Positions 33,901-47,802 of a stretch of 64,000 nucleotides of DNA are shown here, in pieces. The stretch spans positions 7,317,707-7,381,706 of the forward strand of contig NC_089581.1 of the NCBI RefSeq assembly GCF_019320115.1, in the 5' to 3' direction. The stretch is from Miscanthus floridulus (lineage: Eukaryota > Streptophyta > Magnoliopsida > Poales > Poaceae). The translations under genes were made by a program, and so were the position numbers. Position 1 is the first letter of the stretch; each line of letters begins with the position of its first letter. The notes under the pieces were generated by a model that was not told the DNA's origin, ran no database searches, and saw only the letters and a list, made by a program, of their open reading frames with translations.

Positions 33901-34476
33901 GGCCGTGTTTATCTCCACAACATGAACCATCTATGTATCCCATTCATGCCACCTCCACTTCCGGTGTGTTGAGCCCCACCTTCGTTCGCCGCTATAAAAT
34001 ACCCTTGGTTCTTGCTCTTCTTCTTCATCCCAGTCCCCTCGCACTCAGAGTAGAGCTAAGAGATTTAGTCATCCTTTGAGGAACTAGGTTTGTCAGTCGG
34101 AGGTGATGGTGTAATCTAAGAAGAAGAAGGATCTGGTTTTGAAGAAGTTCGAGTTCCCTTTGGGGTAGTCAATCCTAGGGTTCATGATATTTTACTTCTC
34201 AGTCGACTGTTTCTAGATTTGTTGGACCTACACCATGTTTTAGATACTCATTATCGTATTGTTTCTCCATTGTCCTCGTCTATCTCGACTTCTAGATTAA
34301 GTCTCAGTTGTACCAGGTTGCTCTTAACCATGTACCCCTAAATCCCCATGTGGTTTAACATTCAAAGTTGTGTATTCTTTCATGTAATCCCTGATCTACG
34401 AAATGTAATCGTGTTTTCCCCTCTTCTGGTACTTGCTTCGAATCTCAGGACGAGATTCTTTTTAAGAGGGGTTGGT
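30982..34476 (+). mobile_element. Internal region 1 of element Y (no gag-pol)
   Basis: Runs from the initiator-Met primer site (30984-30995) to a polypurine stretch (TTTTTAAGAGGGGTTGGT) just before LTR2. Apart from one reading frame at 31758-32288 it contains no recognisable coding sequence, although it is 3.5 kb long. 32290-34440 holds scattered short frames with no similarity I know. The end (TCTCAGGACGAGATTC before the purine tract) is typical of Del/Tekay-type elements and resembles the corresponding end of X1. Confidence 0.75.
31758..32288 (+). pseudogene. Unknown protein of element Y internal region, with two in-frame TAG codons
   Basis: The frame begins MAGAWVSSYCLNIEGFPRIL and meets TAG at 31956-31958. 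It then stays open (TTTEFRFIDTYLVVAHKALQ, MRFFPPLDKNRRAWRARMEA) to another TAG at 32136-32138, and runs on to TAG near 32288 with a Glu/Gln-rich helix-prone end. A homologue at 46072 conserves the protein and the first TAG. It is probably a decayed structural (Gag-like) or accessory protein, but I recognise no domain. Confidence 0.55.
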
Positions 34477-36602
34477 TGTAACACCCCTGGTGTTACAAGC
34501 TAGTTTAGCACCGTGATTTAGGCCTAAGAAAATTTCGAATTGAGTTTCTCGGGTTTTTAATTTAAAACGTACTTGAGGCGATAAGTGAATCACGTGTGAC
34601 TTAGTTTCTTGGACTCAAATAAACGCTCAAGCTAAATTACGTCGTGCGTAGAAATATTTAGGAATGTTCAATAACAATTCTAGCGAACGGTTTGTTCTGT
34701 TGGATTAAGCATGAAAATCAACTTTTATAAATAAAATAAAAATTCATTAATAAATAGAACGATATATATATATATACTCACGGGTTTATTTTGTTAAGCA
34801 CGAACTAACGAGAAAGAAGAGTGCAGTAGCTTCGTTTATTTCTCTGGCGTGTAGCGTACTCGCCTGGCACTGCTATTGATCGTTGTCTCGTTCTCGTCGT
34901 GGCTCTGCATTTGCAAAGTCTACTCATCCGTCTGCATCCATGCTCTCCAGCCTTTGCATTTACTTCTTTGCCTGCCTTGCTTGTCTCTGCTGCCGCGGTC
35001 TTATCCATGTCTGCCTCTGCTTGTCCTTGTCGCCTCTGCTACGTCAAGCCGTCCAGCTCCACTGCTCACCTGCTTTGCTCAAATCAAGTTTCTCTGTTCT
35101 TGCCGTGAAGCAGAGCATCGTTGCTACACCGTCCGGTCCTTTTTTTATTCGCCGACTGGACCACGTGCTCGGGCGAACTCGCTCAAGCCTCCTTGCCTTT
35201 TTCTTCTCTGCGTCGTTCTTCTCTGCCCTCTCTGTCTCTATTCCTGCTTGCTCTTCTGAGCCGAGCCGAGCGCAGGTGGCCAGAATTTGGTCGGTTGCGT
35301 CTGTCCCGTGACTCCTCTCTGTGTGCTCTATTTTGAGGAAGGAGAAAAGGTGAGAATGTGTTAATAGAAGCCTTTCTGGGGGTCTCATTGTGAAATACAT
35401 GACACAAATGAATAGTGTAGATGTCCAGTGGGGGAATTAAGTAAAAGTTTAGGGATCTATTCGCAATATGGTGCCACCACCGCTGGGCTCGCCCACGTGG
35501 GCTGGCCGCTTCCAGTTTGCTGGGTTGCGGTCTGCGTACTTGGGCCGACCGCGTCAGTTACCGCCGCGCGTCCGCGTTGGGCCGTCGGCCGCGCACCGCT
35601 TGGGCCAGCCTGGTGCCGCACTGCCTGGGCCACTCGCCGGTCCGGCCTGCTGCGCGCCTGGCCATGCCACTGGACCGTGTACGCCGTTCCATGCTGGGCC
35701 AAGTTTGATTGACGCCGGCCCGTTTCGACTTGTAGAGCAATTTCTAAGTTAGTTTAAAAGGTAAAGTTGTAAAATCAATATAAAATAGCATAGGAGTCCA
35801 GAAATGGTGAAACCAATTTTGTTAGTCTCCTAAAATCATGATCTACCTGTTAGTATATTTTTTCACATAGTTTGATAATATTCTTGGAAGCTATATAATT
35901 AAATTAAGGAACTTAATATTGTTAAAAGATAACTTGTAGGAATTGTTGTGATAAATTGGTAATAGTACTGGATCTAAAACTTTTACAGTGGGCTCTTAGC
36001 AATATTAGGTACTCATTGTAATTTTTTAGCTCAATAATAATTAGTTTGCTAGGTAGATAATGATGCTCTATTTTGAATAATGATTAAATCGATAGAATAA
36101 AATAAAGAAACAACTTGGGTTGTATAACAAAAATAATTGTGGGAAATAACGCCTTACTCGAGAACATGGGTATGTAGGCTAAGTACGGTCGTCGTTAGAA
36201 CTAGCTCGTTAGCTTATAAGGCGTGATCGGATTTCTAAGCATTTCGGCTGTCGTTGATTATTTACATTTATGCATTTACATCAATGCATATCATATACAT
36301 ACGATGATGGGTCAACGGATCAATTAAAGGATGATTGGGAATCCGAAGATGGTGTAATAGTATTCTCTCCAGGAGATGATGTAATGGGCTTTCTATTCAG
36401 TTGGCGGTGGATGATCTGAAGATGCAAATACTAACTTTTTAATATATATCCTACCTAGGCAAGTCCCGGTGCATAACCCCTACTTTTCTACAGTTTAAAT
36501 TATATTTGTGCATTAAGTTTTAAGGAGTTGAATGAAACCCACTTGCATATATATATCTTTATCCCATGAGTCTTACTAGTATGATAGGATCGTGTAGATT
36601 GT

Positions 36603-36834
36603 TGTAACACCATCGGTGTTACATTGTACAGTTTTTGCTAAAACCATATCATGAGCATCATGTTTATGTATTATTGCATGTGGTAAAATGAGAAATTAAA
36701 TTTTATTGCACTAATTCTCAAATTATGCTCTAATTTATTCTTTGTCCAAATACTCTCCAGCACAACTCAACTCACTATTGTCATCCTGATCCAACTCCAT
36801 CTCTCGTTATTCATCTTCTTCCTAATCCCCATAG
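36603..36834 (+). repeat. 5' LTR remnant of X1
   Basis: Nearly identical to the first 232 bp of the 3' LTR (38993-39225). The match ends at CCTAATCCCC, where pol sequence begins. Everything from there through gag, protease and most of reverse transcriptase has been lost. Confidence 0.88.
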
Positions 36835-38907
36835 TCAGTGCACCAGATCCATCAGTTCCTTGGTCTAGTTGGATACTATCAGCGTTTCATTCCTGATTTC
36901 ACCAAGATAGCCCAGCCCATGACCAAGCTACTCTAGAAAGAAGCTAAGTTTGATTGGAGCCTAGCTTGTGAAGAAGCTTTTCAATCTCTAAAGACTTTTC
37001 TGACCACTGCTCCTGTGTTGGCCCAACCAGATATTGATAGGCACTTTGATGTGTACTGTGATGCCTCGAAGACGGGGTTGGGGTGTGTGCTTATGCAAGA
37101 TGGGCGTGTGATAGCGTATGCTTCGCGCCAACTGAAGAAGCACGAGGTGAATTACCCCACTGATGACTTAGAGCTGGCTGCTGTGGTCCACGCTCTGAAG
37201 ATTTGGAGGCACTATCTATTGGGCAACAAAGTGCATATATTTATAGACCACAAGAGCCTCAAATATATTTTCACTCAGTCTGAGCTGAACATGAGGCAAA
37301 GGAGATGGTTAGAGTTGATAAAGGATTATAATTTGGAAGTCCATTATCACCTAGGAATGGCCAATGTTGTAGCAGATGCTTTGAGCCATAAGTCACATCA
37401 GGTTGAGGAAACACCTTTGTCGCTCAACCATGTAGAGGTATTGGCTCACATTGCATTGACCTCAGAATTGCTGGGGCAGATTATTCAGGAGCAAAAGGAA
37501 GACCCCGAAGAGATTCCTCACATCAGGAAGTTGATGGCTGAAGGGTGTGGCCCTCACTTTAGTGTTAATGAACAGGGAGTGGTGAGATATAAGGATAGAC
37601 TGGTGGTTCCATCCAATGAAGAGCTGAAAAGAAAGATTTTGAATGAAGCTCACCATTCAAAACTGTCTATTCATCCTGACAGTAACAAGATGTATCATGA
37701 TCTGCGCCACTTATACTGGTGGTCTAACATGAAGCAGGACATCACCCGGCACGTTGCGGAGTGCGACACTTGTGGTAGGGTTAAAGCAGATCATATGTGT
37801 ACTCCTGGATATCTGCAGCCCTTGCCCATTCCTGTTTGGAAATGGGAGGATATTTCCATGGATTTTATTGTGGGTTTACCCCGCACCTCCACGGGCTTTG
37901 ATTCTATTTGGGTCATTGTGGACCATCTCACCAAGTCTGCCCATTTTATCCTAGTGGACACTAGATATACTGCCAAGAAGTATGCTGAGATATATTTTGA
38001 TCGAATTGTGATCCTACACGGAGTTCCCCTTACCATCGTCTCTGATAGAGGGTCAGCCTTTGTCTCTTGTTTCTAGCAGCAACTGCAGCACTGTCTGGGT
38101 ACTCATCTTCTTAGAAGCTCAGCATATCACCCACAAACTGATGGTCAAACTGAAAGGGTGAACCAGGTGCTCGAGGATATGTTGAGGGCTTGTGCCATTT
38201 CTTTTCCTGAGAAGTGGGATAAGTGCTTGAAGTTAGCTAAATTTTCATATAATAACAGCTACCAAGAGAGCATCCGCATGGCACCATTTGAAACTCTATA
38301 TGGGCAGAAGTGTAGAACGCCACTAAACTGGGTTGAAGTGGGAGACCGTGGGTACTTTGGGCCTGAGTTCATAAAAGAGGCTCGAGAGAAAGTAAGCATT
38401 ATTCGAAGCCACTTGAAGGCAGCTCAGAGCCGACAAAAGGCTTATACAGACAAGCGAAGAAGGCCTTTGGAGTTTGCAGCTGGGGATTATGTGTATCTCA
38501 AAGTATCTCCTATGAGAGGGGTGCATCGGTTTGGCATTCATGGCAAGCTAGCCCCTCGATATGTGGGTCCATATCAGGTGTTGGAGCAATGTGGTCTAGT
38601 GGCTTACCGTCTACAACTTCCAGATATTCTATCTATAGTACACAATGTGTTTCATGTATTGCAATTGAAGAAATGTCTGTGTGTTCCGGATGAAGCTGTG
38701 GAAATTGAAGAGCTTCCCATCCAGCCAGATTTGACCTATGTGGAGCACCCTATCAAAATCTTGGATGAGAAGGAGAGAGTGACCAGCAGAGTAGTAAAGT
38801 TCTACAAGGTGCAGTGGCAAAACCACTCAGAGGATGAGGCCACGTGGGAACAAGAGAGTTACCTATTAAAGCATTACCCCCACATCCTCTTTGGTTCTGA
38901 TAGTTAG
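36835..38907 (+). pseudogene. pol: X1 Pol C-terminal half: RT end, RNase H, integrase, chromodomain (two in-frame stops)
   Basis: One frame runs from 36835 to TAG/TAA after 38904, with internal TAG at 36934-36936 and 38074-38076. It opens inside the reverse transcriptase connection ([15 protein letters not shown]). RNase H follows (FDVYCDASKTGLGCVLMQ, VIAYASRQLKKHEVNYP). Integrase has H-H-C-C (HYDLRH-type segment to CDTCGRVK), catalytic region SMDFIVGLP, VSDRGSAF and the final Glu in QTDGQTERVNQVLEDML. The C-terminus is a chromodomain (EHPIKILDEKERV, YKVQWQNHSEDEATWEQE). Missing N-terminal domains plus two stops make it non-functional. Confidence 0.92.
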
Positions 38908-39874
38908 TTGCTGCGTCAAAATGTTTTTCCTACCTTCTCACACTAGGCACATGAAATCTCGGGTCAAGATTTTATTTTAGGGGGGGTAGATTTGTAATAC
39001 CCTCGGTGTTACATTGTACAGTTTTTGCTAAAACCATGTCATGAGCATCATGTTTATGTATTATTGCATGTGGTAAAATGAGAAATTAAATTTTATTGCA
39101 CTAATTCTCAAATTGTGCTCTAATTTATTCTTTGTCCAAATACTCTTCAGCACAGCTCAACTCACTATTGTCATCCTGATCCAACTCCATCTCTCGTTAT
39201 TCATCTTCTTCCTAATCCCCGTAGCACGCACAAGGCACATGCTCTACTTAGCCCACGCAGCACGCGCACAACGACGACCGACCGTAGCAACAGTATCGCA
39301 CACGCTACTCATTAATATCACTCACAAGCTCGGCCCGCTGAACACTCCGCTTGCTCGCTGCTCAGTTGCTTTGCAAATGAAGGTCAGACACATTTTCCAC
39401 ACGTCAGCACTGTAGCTTCACAGAAAACACTGTTTACCATGGAAAACACTGTATTTGGCCATGGGGGTCTAGCTTCTACTACTTCTTCAGTCTTCATTCC
39501 TAGGAAACTCCAGCAGCCTAGCAGGGCCAGCACCATGCATGTATGTTCATCTTTCATTCAAGTACTAGCTCCTGCTGGTATATACTTACAGTGATCGATC
39601 ATATCCATGCAACAAGCACGACATGTACGGCCTATTTGCTGGTTGGTTTCTGGGTTGGTTTGGGCTGACTAGTGCTGGTTTTATGAGAGGAAAACACGGT
39701 TGGTTGGCTGGTTTGGATTGATTGAAACCAACAAGCGAACAGGATGGTAAATTAAAAGGCTTGCTGATTGTGCATTCGCCATCACTGCCCTGCCTAGCTA
39801 TATATCCATCAACAATCATTCGCATGGTTTGGATCAAATAAGTCTTCATCTCTACAGCTAAAACTTCAAAATAT

Positions 39875-40223
39875 GGCCCTGTTTGGTTCCGAGCTCCTAA
39901 AAGTTTCTAAAAGTTTTAGGCAACCTTTTAAAACCTTCTAAAAGAGTGTTTGGTTGTACCTCCTAGAACTGACTAAAAATAATAAATGTTATTGAACAAA
40001 GACACTTTTACCCTTCTTTAGAAGAGAGAGGGAGAGGGGGCAATAAATGAGGGGTAGTGGGGGTCCAGGAAGAACTTTAGGAGGTTTTAGGAGGGGGTGG
40101 AGCTCTAAAAAACCAGCCTCCTAAAACTTTTAGGAGATTTTAGAAGAAGGTGTTTAGTTCTTTAGACAGATTCTATCTAGATTTTAGCTCCTAAAGTTTT
40201 TAGGAGGGGTAACAAACAGGGCC
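39875..40223. mobile_element. MITE with GGCCCTGTTTGGTT termini (349 bp)
   Basis: Left end GGCCCTGTTTGGTTCC, right end AACAAACAGGGCC, an inverted pair. The interior repeats CTCCTAAAA and TTTTAGGAG in both orientations. It has no coding capacity. I could not identify a target duplication, so the superfamily is left open. Confidence 0.75.
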
Positions 40224-40472
40224 TGGTCCCCCACCCGTCGCACACGGTATGCTCGCCCGTCTCTGTCCTGCTTTCAGGCAAAGACTTGACTGATGGACAG
40301 GACACGGCAAGCATCATCAGAAGTTCAAAACCTCCCTTTCACATTTATGTCGAGCTGCTGATCACAAACACAGCCTGACAGACACACACACAACCACTCG
40401 CGTACTACACTGATTCATTACGAGAGTAAACCAGTCTTCAATTGACTGCCCTTATTTATCCGTTCTAAAGGT

Positions 40473-41362
<890 letters not shown>

Positions 41363-41405
<43 letters not shown>
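41363..41405. repeat. (TA)n microsatellite, about 21 repeats
   Basis: TA tract directly after the inverted MITE unit. Together with 40479-40573 it suggests that the MITE split one TA array or brought TA-rich ends. Confidence 0.9.
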
Positions 41406-41408
<3 letters not shown>

Positions 41409-44400
41409 GCACTGCGCTTTCTCGGCAAAAAACACTGTAGTTTTCAATCGCACTGTAGCTGAGCATGAATGCAAGTCAAGCATATACTGTACGCTCGCTC
41501 AATATAGTCACGATCGTACAGGCATGCAGCTAATAAAGCTGCAAGCTGCCGCTACAGCAGCTAGCTTCAACAGCAAACGAACAATATAGGCCATGCTTAA
41601 GCAGAACCTGTTCCCTAAATTTTTCAAGCGCCAACTTCTGTTTTTTTTAATCGTTGATGCAGAAATGTATTAAGTTAGGCAGTGTGTTTCCTGACCGCTG
41701 ACTTGTACGTAGTGTCAACAGTCACCACCCACTACTAGTGTTATATATGGCTATGCTCCACTCCGCGCAGGACAAGCAATTACTAAACTCTTCGATGTCT
41801 CTTCTCTTGCATTGCCCCCGTACATCGATCACCGTAGACGACACTTCGTTCAATTCCGAGGTAGCTAGCCTACAAGAATTCCTTCATCCTCCTTCTCTAT
41901 TATTTTCTTAACCCGTGGTCTCATCCAGTATTTCTAGACTTACAGTCATGTGCTGGTCAACAAGTCTAATAGCATGATTAGCCTCCTCCAATAATATCAT
42001 TTTCTTCATCTCTAGAGCTCATTTGAATTTATTTATTTATTATGAAATAAATTTTGTTAGATTCCTAAATTCCTGATCTATTCGTTGGTATATTTTGTTC
42101 GTATGGTTCTACGATGTTTTAGGGTTACTTATTAATTCTAGGTTGCTTGTTATTATTATGGTTATTTAGGGAATGACTTTTTGTGATGCTTTGGTAGAAG
42201 TGCTAGCCCTAAAAATTTTACAGTATGCTCATGATAATTTTAGATGCTCTCTGTAAATTTTGTAGCCTCTGAATAGATAATTTATTAAGGTAGCTAACAT
42301 ACCATAATTTAAAGCATATGAAATCATTTAAGAAATTAGTTGGTATGAGCTAGCTTGTTAGCATGATAAGCGTGTTCTTATTTTAAGGGTTGCGGTTGCC
42401 TAAATATTAATTATTGCATCATCATCACTGCATGCATATAGAGAACAAGCCACTGGAGATCGTGATCTTCGGCGAGCAGGAGTACAACAAAGTCATCGAA
42501 GAGTATGAGGAGGAGATCCTCGTGTAGGAGGACGTTTCGGAGCCGCCTGTCACTGACTTTGCTGACACCACGCCTGTCCAAGGCAAGTCCTGGTGCATAA
42601 CCCCTATTTTTACTGATCACTGAATATGTATATGATATGCATTTACATTACAGATATTTTATGAAAACTACATGCATAAATATATCTATCTATGAGTCCT
42701 ACTAGTACAGGTCGAGTAGCTGCTATGCTCAGGATATCGGTAGCGTAAGTAACCTATCGTTACTCACAAATAGGTGATAAATATGATCACTCATGATAAA
42801 ATAGTGGAAAGGAATATGGTGACCGGGCAGGGATATGGTTGGGTTTTGGTGGGTGTAAAGGATTGTGTCCTGCGGCCAACAGGGCATAGCTCGGTTACAC
42901 TTTTTCCTTGTCTGTGTCAAATAAGGACCGGTCGTTGCATATGGCTCTAGGCAAGTCACAGATCTATTGTCCCGAGCACATACTTGGGTATGGGTGCAGG
43001 GAAGGCTTATTGCTCTCTTGTCGTGGATCCGGCTCTTTCTGGACCGACTGATTGGAGGCAGAGATGGTGGAGGTCCTTGCACCGCACTGAGTCTGGGACT
43101 CAGAAGTGGGGGCTTGGAGTCCAAGTTTGGACGGGGACCTGGACACCTAGAATAGGAGAGTGATGAGTTGGTCCTGCTTGTGCCTAGGGTACAAGCGGGG
43201 CGTGTGTCTTTGGGGCACCCAGCTGGGCACATTGATTTGCGAATCGCCGGGAAATCCGGTACGGCTTGTCTGCGGTTTAGCACCGTAATAAGAACTGAAA
43301 GTTGAAAGGAGAAGAATGGAACTGATTGCTTAACTCTTGCTTAAAAATAGAACATGTGCTTATATAGACTGGCTAGATGATAACTTAATACGACTGTTAA
43401 TAATAATACATAAATAAGGACTTACTGTTAGTATTGCTTTCTGCTAAAGAAAACCAGCAAATCATAAAGCCTATCATATTCCTTGGAGTCGGGAAATTAT
43501 TCCCACTAGTCGGATAAGTCTTGCGAGTACATTGTGTACTCAGGGTTTATTTACCCCTGTTGCAGGTGTTGCTTAAAGAGTACCTTTGTGTGGAGGATCC
43601 TTCTGGTGGGCTCAGACGAAATCCTCGCCCCTTACCGCTAGATGTTATTTTTAAATTCCGTTGTTATCATTTCGCACTCTGGTATTTGGTATTGTAATAA
43701 TGTACTTTTTAAGAAACTCTAATGTATGAAATGGACTTGTGTTGTACCTCGTTCTTATTATTGGATCCTTGGGAAAAATGTGGATCTTTCGGGTTCTCCC
43801 TCGAGGTGTGTCCGACGGATACCGTCCGTTGTAGCCTGCTTTCGGGGTGCTTAGTGTCTGGTGGAAGACGAGCGTCTCCGTAAGTATGCTATTTTGGGCA
43901 GTTCTGTCACAATTGCTATGCTATAGGACTCCGGTAGAAGTCGTGTGATTACCTGTCACTCGCGAGAGATAGAAAATATATTATTGTATTATTATCACTT
44001 GGAAAATATAAATGGTGGAAAGGAAAAATGGTGACCGGGTAGGGATATGGTTTGGGTATTTGTGGGTGTAAGAGATTGTGTCGCCGTGGACGCGGGGCAT
44101 GGCTTGGTTACACTACTTTCCCTGTCTGTGTCGGTTAAGGACCGGCCGTTGCATAAGACGCTAGGCAAGTCACAGATTTATTATCCCAAGCACATACTTA
44201 TGTATGGGTGATTGGAAGACTTGCTGCTCTCTTATCGTGGGTTTCGGCTCTTTCCGGACCGACTGTCAGGGTTTTGTTTTGGTGGAGGAGGTCCTTGCAC
44301 CGCACTGAGTCCGGGACCCAGGGGCGGGGGCTTGGAGTCCCAGTTTAGACGGGGACCTAGGATCCCAGGACAGGAGGGTGGTGGGTTGGTCCTTCTTATG

Positions 44401-45295
44401 CTCGGGGTACAAGCGGGGCATGTGTTTTTGGGGTACCCAGCTAGGGACATTGGTTCCCGAATCACCGCCGAGTCGGTACGACTTGTCTTAACTCTAGCAC
44501 CGTAGTAATAACTGAAAGATGAAAGATGGAAAGAAAAGGAAATCTGATTGCTTACCACCTGCTTGAAAGTAGTACATGTGCTTACATAGAATGGTTAGTT
44601 AATGAACCAATGCAGTTGTTAATAAAAATCGATTATAAGGACACATGCTTAGTAATGCTTCCTGCAAATGCAATAAACCCATAAGTCAGATAGCCTTGCA
44701 TATCCTTGGAGTCTTTTCTTTCCTCCTGTCGGTTAAGTCTTGCTGAGTATAATTGAGTACTCAGGTTTTTATTCCCCCTGTTGCAGGTGACATATGGATG
44801 CTAGAGCTGACTCTTGTGTGTGGATTCCTCCTGGTGGGCTCAGAGATGATTTCCTTTACGTTGTGATCATAGTTTTTATTTATAACTCTCATCAAATTTT
44901 TTATAAAGGAAAGTTTTCTAATCTGTTGTCATAGTTTACATATCAATATTTCACCATGCCATGAATAGATAATTATTTCCATTGTAATTCTGATCACATG
45001 TTTATATTCCGCTGTTACATTGAATTGTTCATAACTCTGATAATATGATTACATTTCACTGTTATAATAATAAATGTTATACTCTGATGTACATGTAAAG
45101 TTATGTAAGAAATGGTTAAGAATGATGTAAGTTTTATTCTCTCATTTGTGATCCTGATGAAAAATGTGAATTTTTGGATTCTCCCCTGGGGTGTGCCCGA
45201 CGGAATTACGTAATTTGGTGTTCTCCTTTGAGTGCTTAGTGTCTAATGGAAGACGAGCACTTCTAGGAGACATAAGATTAGGCGGTTCTGCCACA

Positions 45296-46412
45296 GGTGG
45301 TATCAGAGCATAAATGAGAAAATAAAGCTTCGAAAACCTTTTCTAAACTAAAATTTGACAACCTATTGTTGCAAAAAGTTAGGGCATTCAACTACGAAGT
45401 TATATAAGTAGCCCTATTACTATGGTTATGTATCTAGGATAGATGGCACTCTGCTGACTTAGGTAGGCTTAATCAAATTTTCTGCAGGTACACTGACTCG
45501 AGCATCGTCCGATAGTATCGACTAGCTACAGGGAGATAACATTGTGCCAAAAATCTGAGAATGGTTGCCCTATATGTTGTCAACAGTGAAAGAACGTATA
45601 GGACATGCATTCATGCATATCCTGTTTGTGCATTATAGCGCTCGTATTACTTGCAGATACGTCATCCATAGGTGTCACGCGTGTCGTATTGTGCACTGTT
45701 GATTCGTTCCTGTTCCAGAGTTAGGTCTACATTGTGGCTTCGTGCTCCGTGTTCGCCCATGGTTCACGCTTGTTGTGACCCACGTCTCCCTGTACCCCTT
45801 TTCTACGCTCTTGTCGGACCCTTGCCCTGCAGTCGTACTAGTCAGTAATGGTATCGCACGTCGCTAGCCTCGAACGCGCGGAATTTGGTCGATTCATCGT
45901 AGTGATCCCTCGTGGGAACCCTGGTGGACCGCGCCAGGACCACTGAACGCTCCGCCTTTATAAGCAGAGCCTGACTTAGCCAACGGTACCACCACTCTGT
46001 GGACTTTAGCTCGCTTAGCTTTTTCTTTGAGCCAGCTTTTCGCTCAGCCTTCCTCACAACCACCGTCAGAAATGGCAGGAGTCTGGGTTAGTAGTTACTG
46101 TCTGAACGTTGAGGGTTTTCCCAGAATCCTGCATGCCACCCTACAAAAGCTCGGAGTCAAAGATCGTCCCGAGTACGAGGGCTGTGAGTATGAGGAGCAT
46201 GGCACCGAGCGGTGTGAGGTTATCGTCTACATCGGAAAGAGTGAAGAGTTCCCCGACCTCACTGAAGCCTAGAGTGTGACCGCAACCGGGTTTAGCTTTA
46301 TCGACACCTACCAGGTTGTGGCCCGCAAAGCCTTGCGGTACCTCTGCCAGATCTATGAGGAGCCCATTGCCCGTACCCCCATGAGGTTCTTTCCACCTTT
46401 GGACAAGAATCG
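45296..46412 (+). mobile_element. Internal region 2 of element Y, truncated
   Basis: Begins with GG and the primer site TGGTATCAGAGC (45298-45309) and aligns with 30982 to about 32100 of internal region 1. It stops abruptly at AATCGGCGG, where LTR sequence (TTAAGTC) takes over. Only 1.1 kb of the 3.5 kb remains. Confidence 0.8.
46072..46412 (+). pseudogene. Second copy of the element Y unknown protein, truncated
   Basis: Starts MAGVWVSSYCLNVEGFPRIL and meets TAG at 46270-46272, the same codon position as in the first copy. The frame continues (FSFIDTYQVVARKALRYLCQ) to the deletion junction at 46412. Most differences from the first copy are conservative. Confidence 0.55.
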
Positions 46413-46974
46413 GCGGTTAAGTCTTCCTGAGTACAATTGAGTACTCAGGGTTTTATTTCCCCTATTGTAGGTGACATGTGGATGCTAGAGCGGACTCGTG
46501 TGTGGATTCCTCCTGGTGGGCTCGGAGAGGATTTCCTTTACACTGCAATCATAGTTTTTATTTATAACTCTCATCAAATATTTTATAAAGGAAAGTTTTT
46601 TAATCTGTTGTCATAGTTTACATATCAATGTTTCACCATGTCATGAATAGATAATTATTTCCGCTGTAATTCTGATCACATGTTTATATTCCGCTATTAC
46701 ATTGAATTGTTCATAACTAATAATATGATTACATTTCGCTGTTATAATAATAAATGTTATACTCTGATGTATATGTAAAGTGACATAAGAAATGGTTAAG
46801 AATGATATAGTTTTATTCTCTCATTCGTGATCCTGATGAAAAATGTGGATTTTCGGGTTCTCCCCTAGGGTGTGTCCGACGGAATTACATAATTTGATGT
46901 TCTCCTTCGAGTGGTTAGTGTCTAATGAAAGACGAACACTCCTGAGAGGCATTAGATTAGACGTTTCACCATCA
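46413..46974 (+). repeat. Y LTR3, 3' fragment only
   Basis: Matches the last ~560 bp of LTR1 and LTR2 from TTAAGTCTTCCTGAGTACAA to the end near CACCATCA. The left junction falls at a shared CGG, suggesting a microhomology deletion. The right end is slightly diverged, so the boundary is good to a few bases. Confidence 0.75.
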
Positions 46975-47802
46975 AACACTCACCATCAGAAACACATGAG
47001 ATGACAAAGCAAAAGATGTCAAGCTGTGTGTAGATCGCAAACGTCGCTCAACAAAGCGCTGATAGACCAATCGGCAATCGTTGGTGGTGGAGGAAAATGT
47101 TCACAGGATTTTATTTCACATCAGTTACCACGGCGAACATCGTTATGGGCAGGCGTCACGTCACGCCGAGCATGCAAAGCCCATGGAAATGGGGAATATA
47201 TACATACAGCGGCAGCGCATATGCCGAAGCAAAACTGTGTCAGCAAAAGTTCCTTTTTAGGTAAAAACTCCACTACCCACTACACGCATTGCTTTTCCAA
47301 CATCTGCTAATGTGTAAACCCATCGTCAAGACTCAAGAGCTGATTCATCAGAGTTCGTGCTTCAAGATCATCACGGGCATAAATAAATCAATAAAGTATG
47401 CTTATAACGTCGCAAGAACCCAATGGTTTCTTGCAGAAGTGCACCTTCGTCCTGTTCTACCCTAGAATCTTCCCTTCTTTTGATTCTTTTCGGCACTTTC
47501 TTGCATCGGTTGCCTCTTGGCAGTCACCACAAACCAGGGTGCCAGTATACAAATGAAATTATTCCTGGGTGTCGGTACAAACTGAAGCAAATGTGCAGGA
47601 TATGCGTGATTTATGCCCGCCAAACAGACAGAAAACACAACAAACTACAACCATTTACAGAACGGAGCCAAGTGAGCCTAACTTATAACATCACATGAAG
47701 GAAAATCCTAAATGAGTAGTGCTTACTCAAATTTACTGCTACTGCTGCTGTTGTTAAATGAGGCAGCCACTCACTAAGTGCTGACTGGAAACCCAGAGGA
47801 AA
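46975..47802. other. Flank of the TE island and 3' UTR side of the MCRS1-like gene
   Basis: About 830 bp with no recognisable coding sequence. The part nearest 47802 probably holds the 3' UTR and poly(A) site of the minus-strand gene. Open frames at 47026 and 47423 have no similarity I recognise and lack splice support. Confidence 0.45.

Noticed and set aside
36603..38907. Possible integrated pararetrovirus
   Set aside because: It has an integrase with DD35E, a chromodomain, LTRs and a TSD. It lacks movement and coat proteins. It is a chromovirus retrotransposon.
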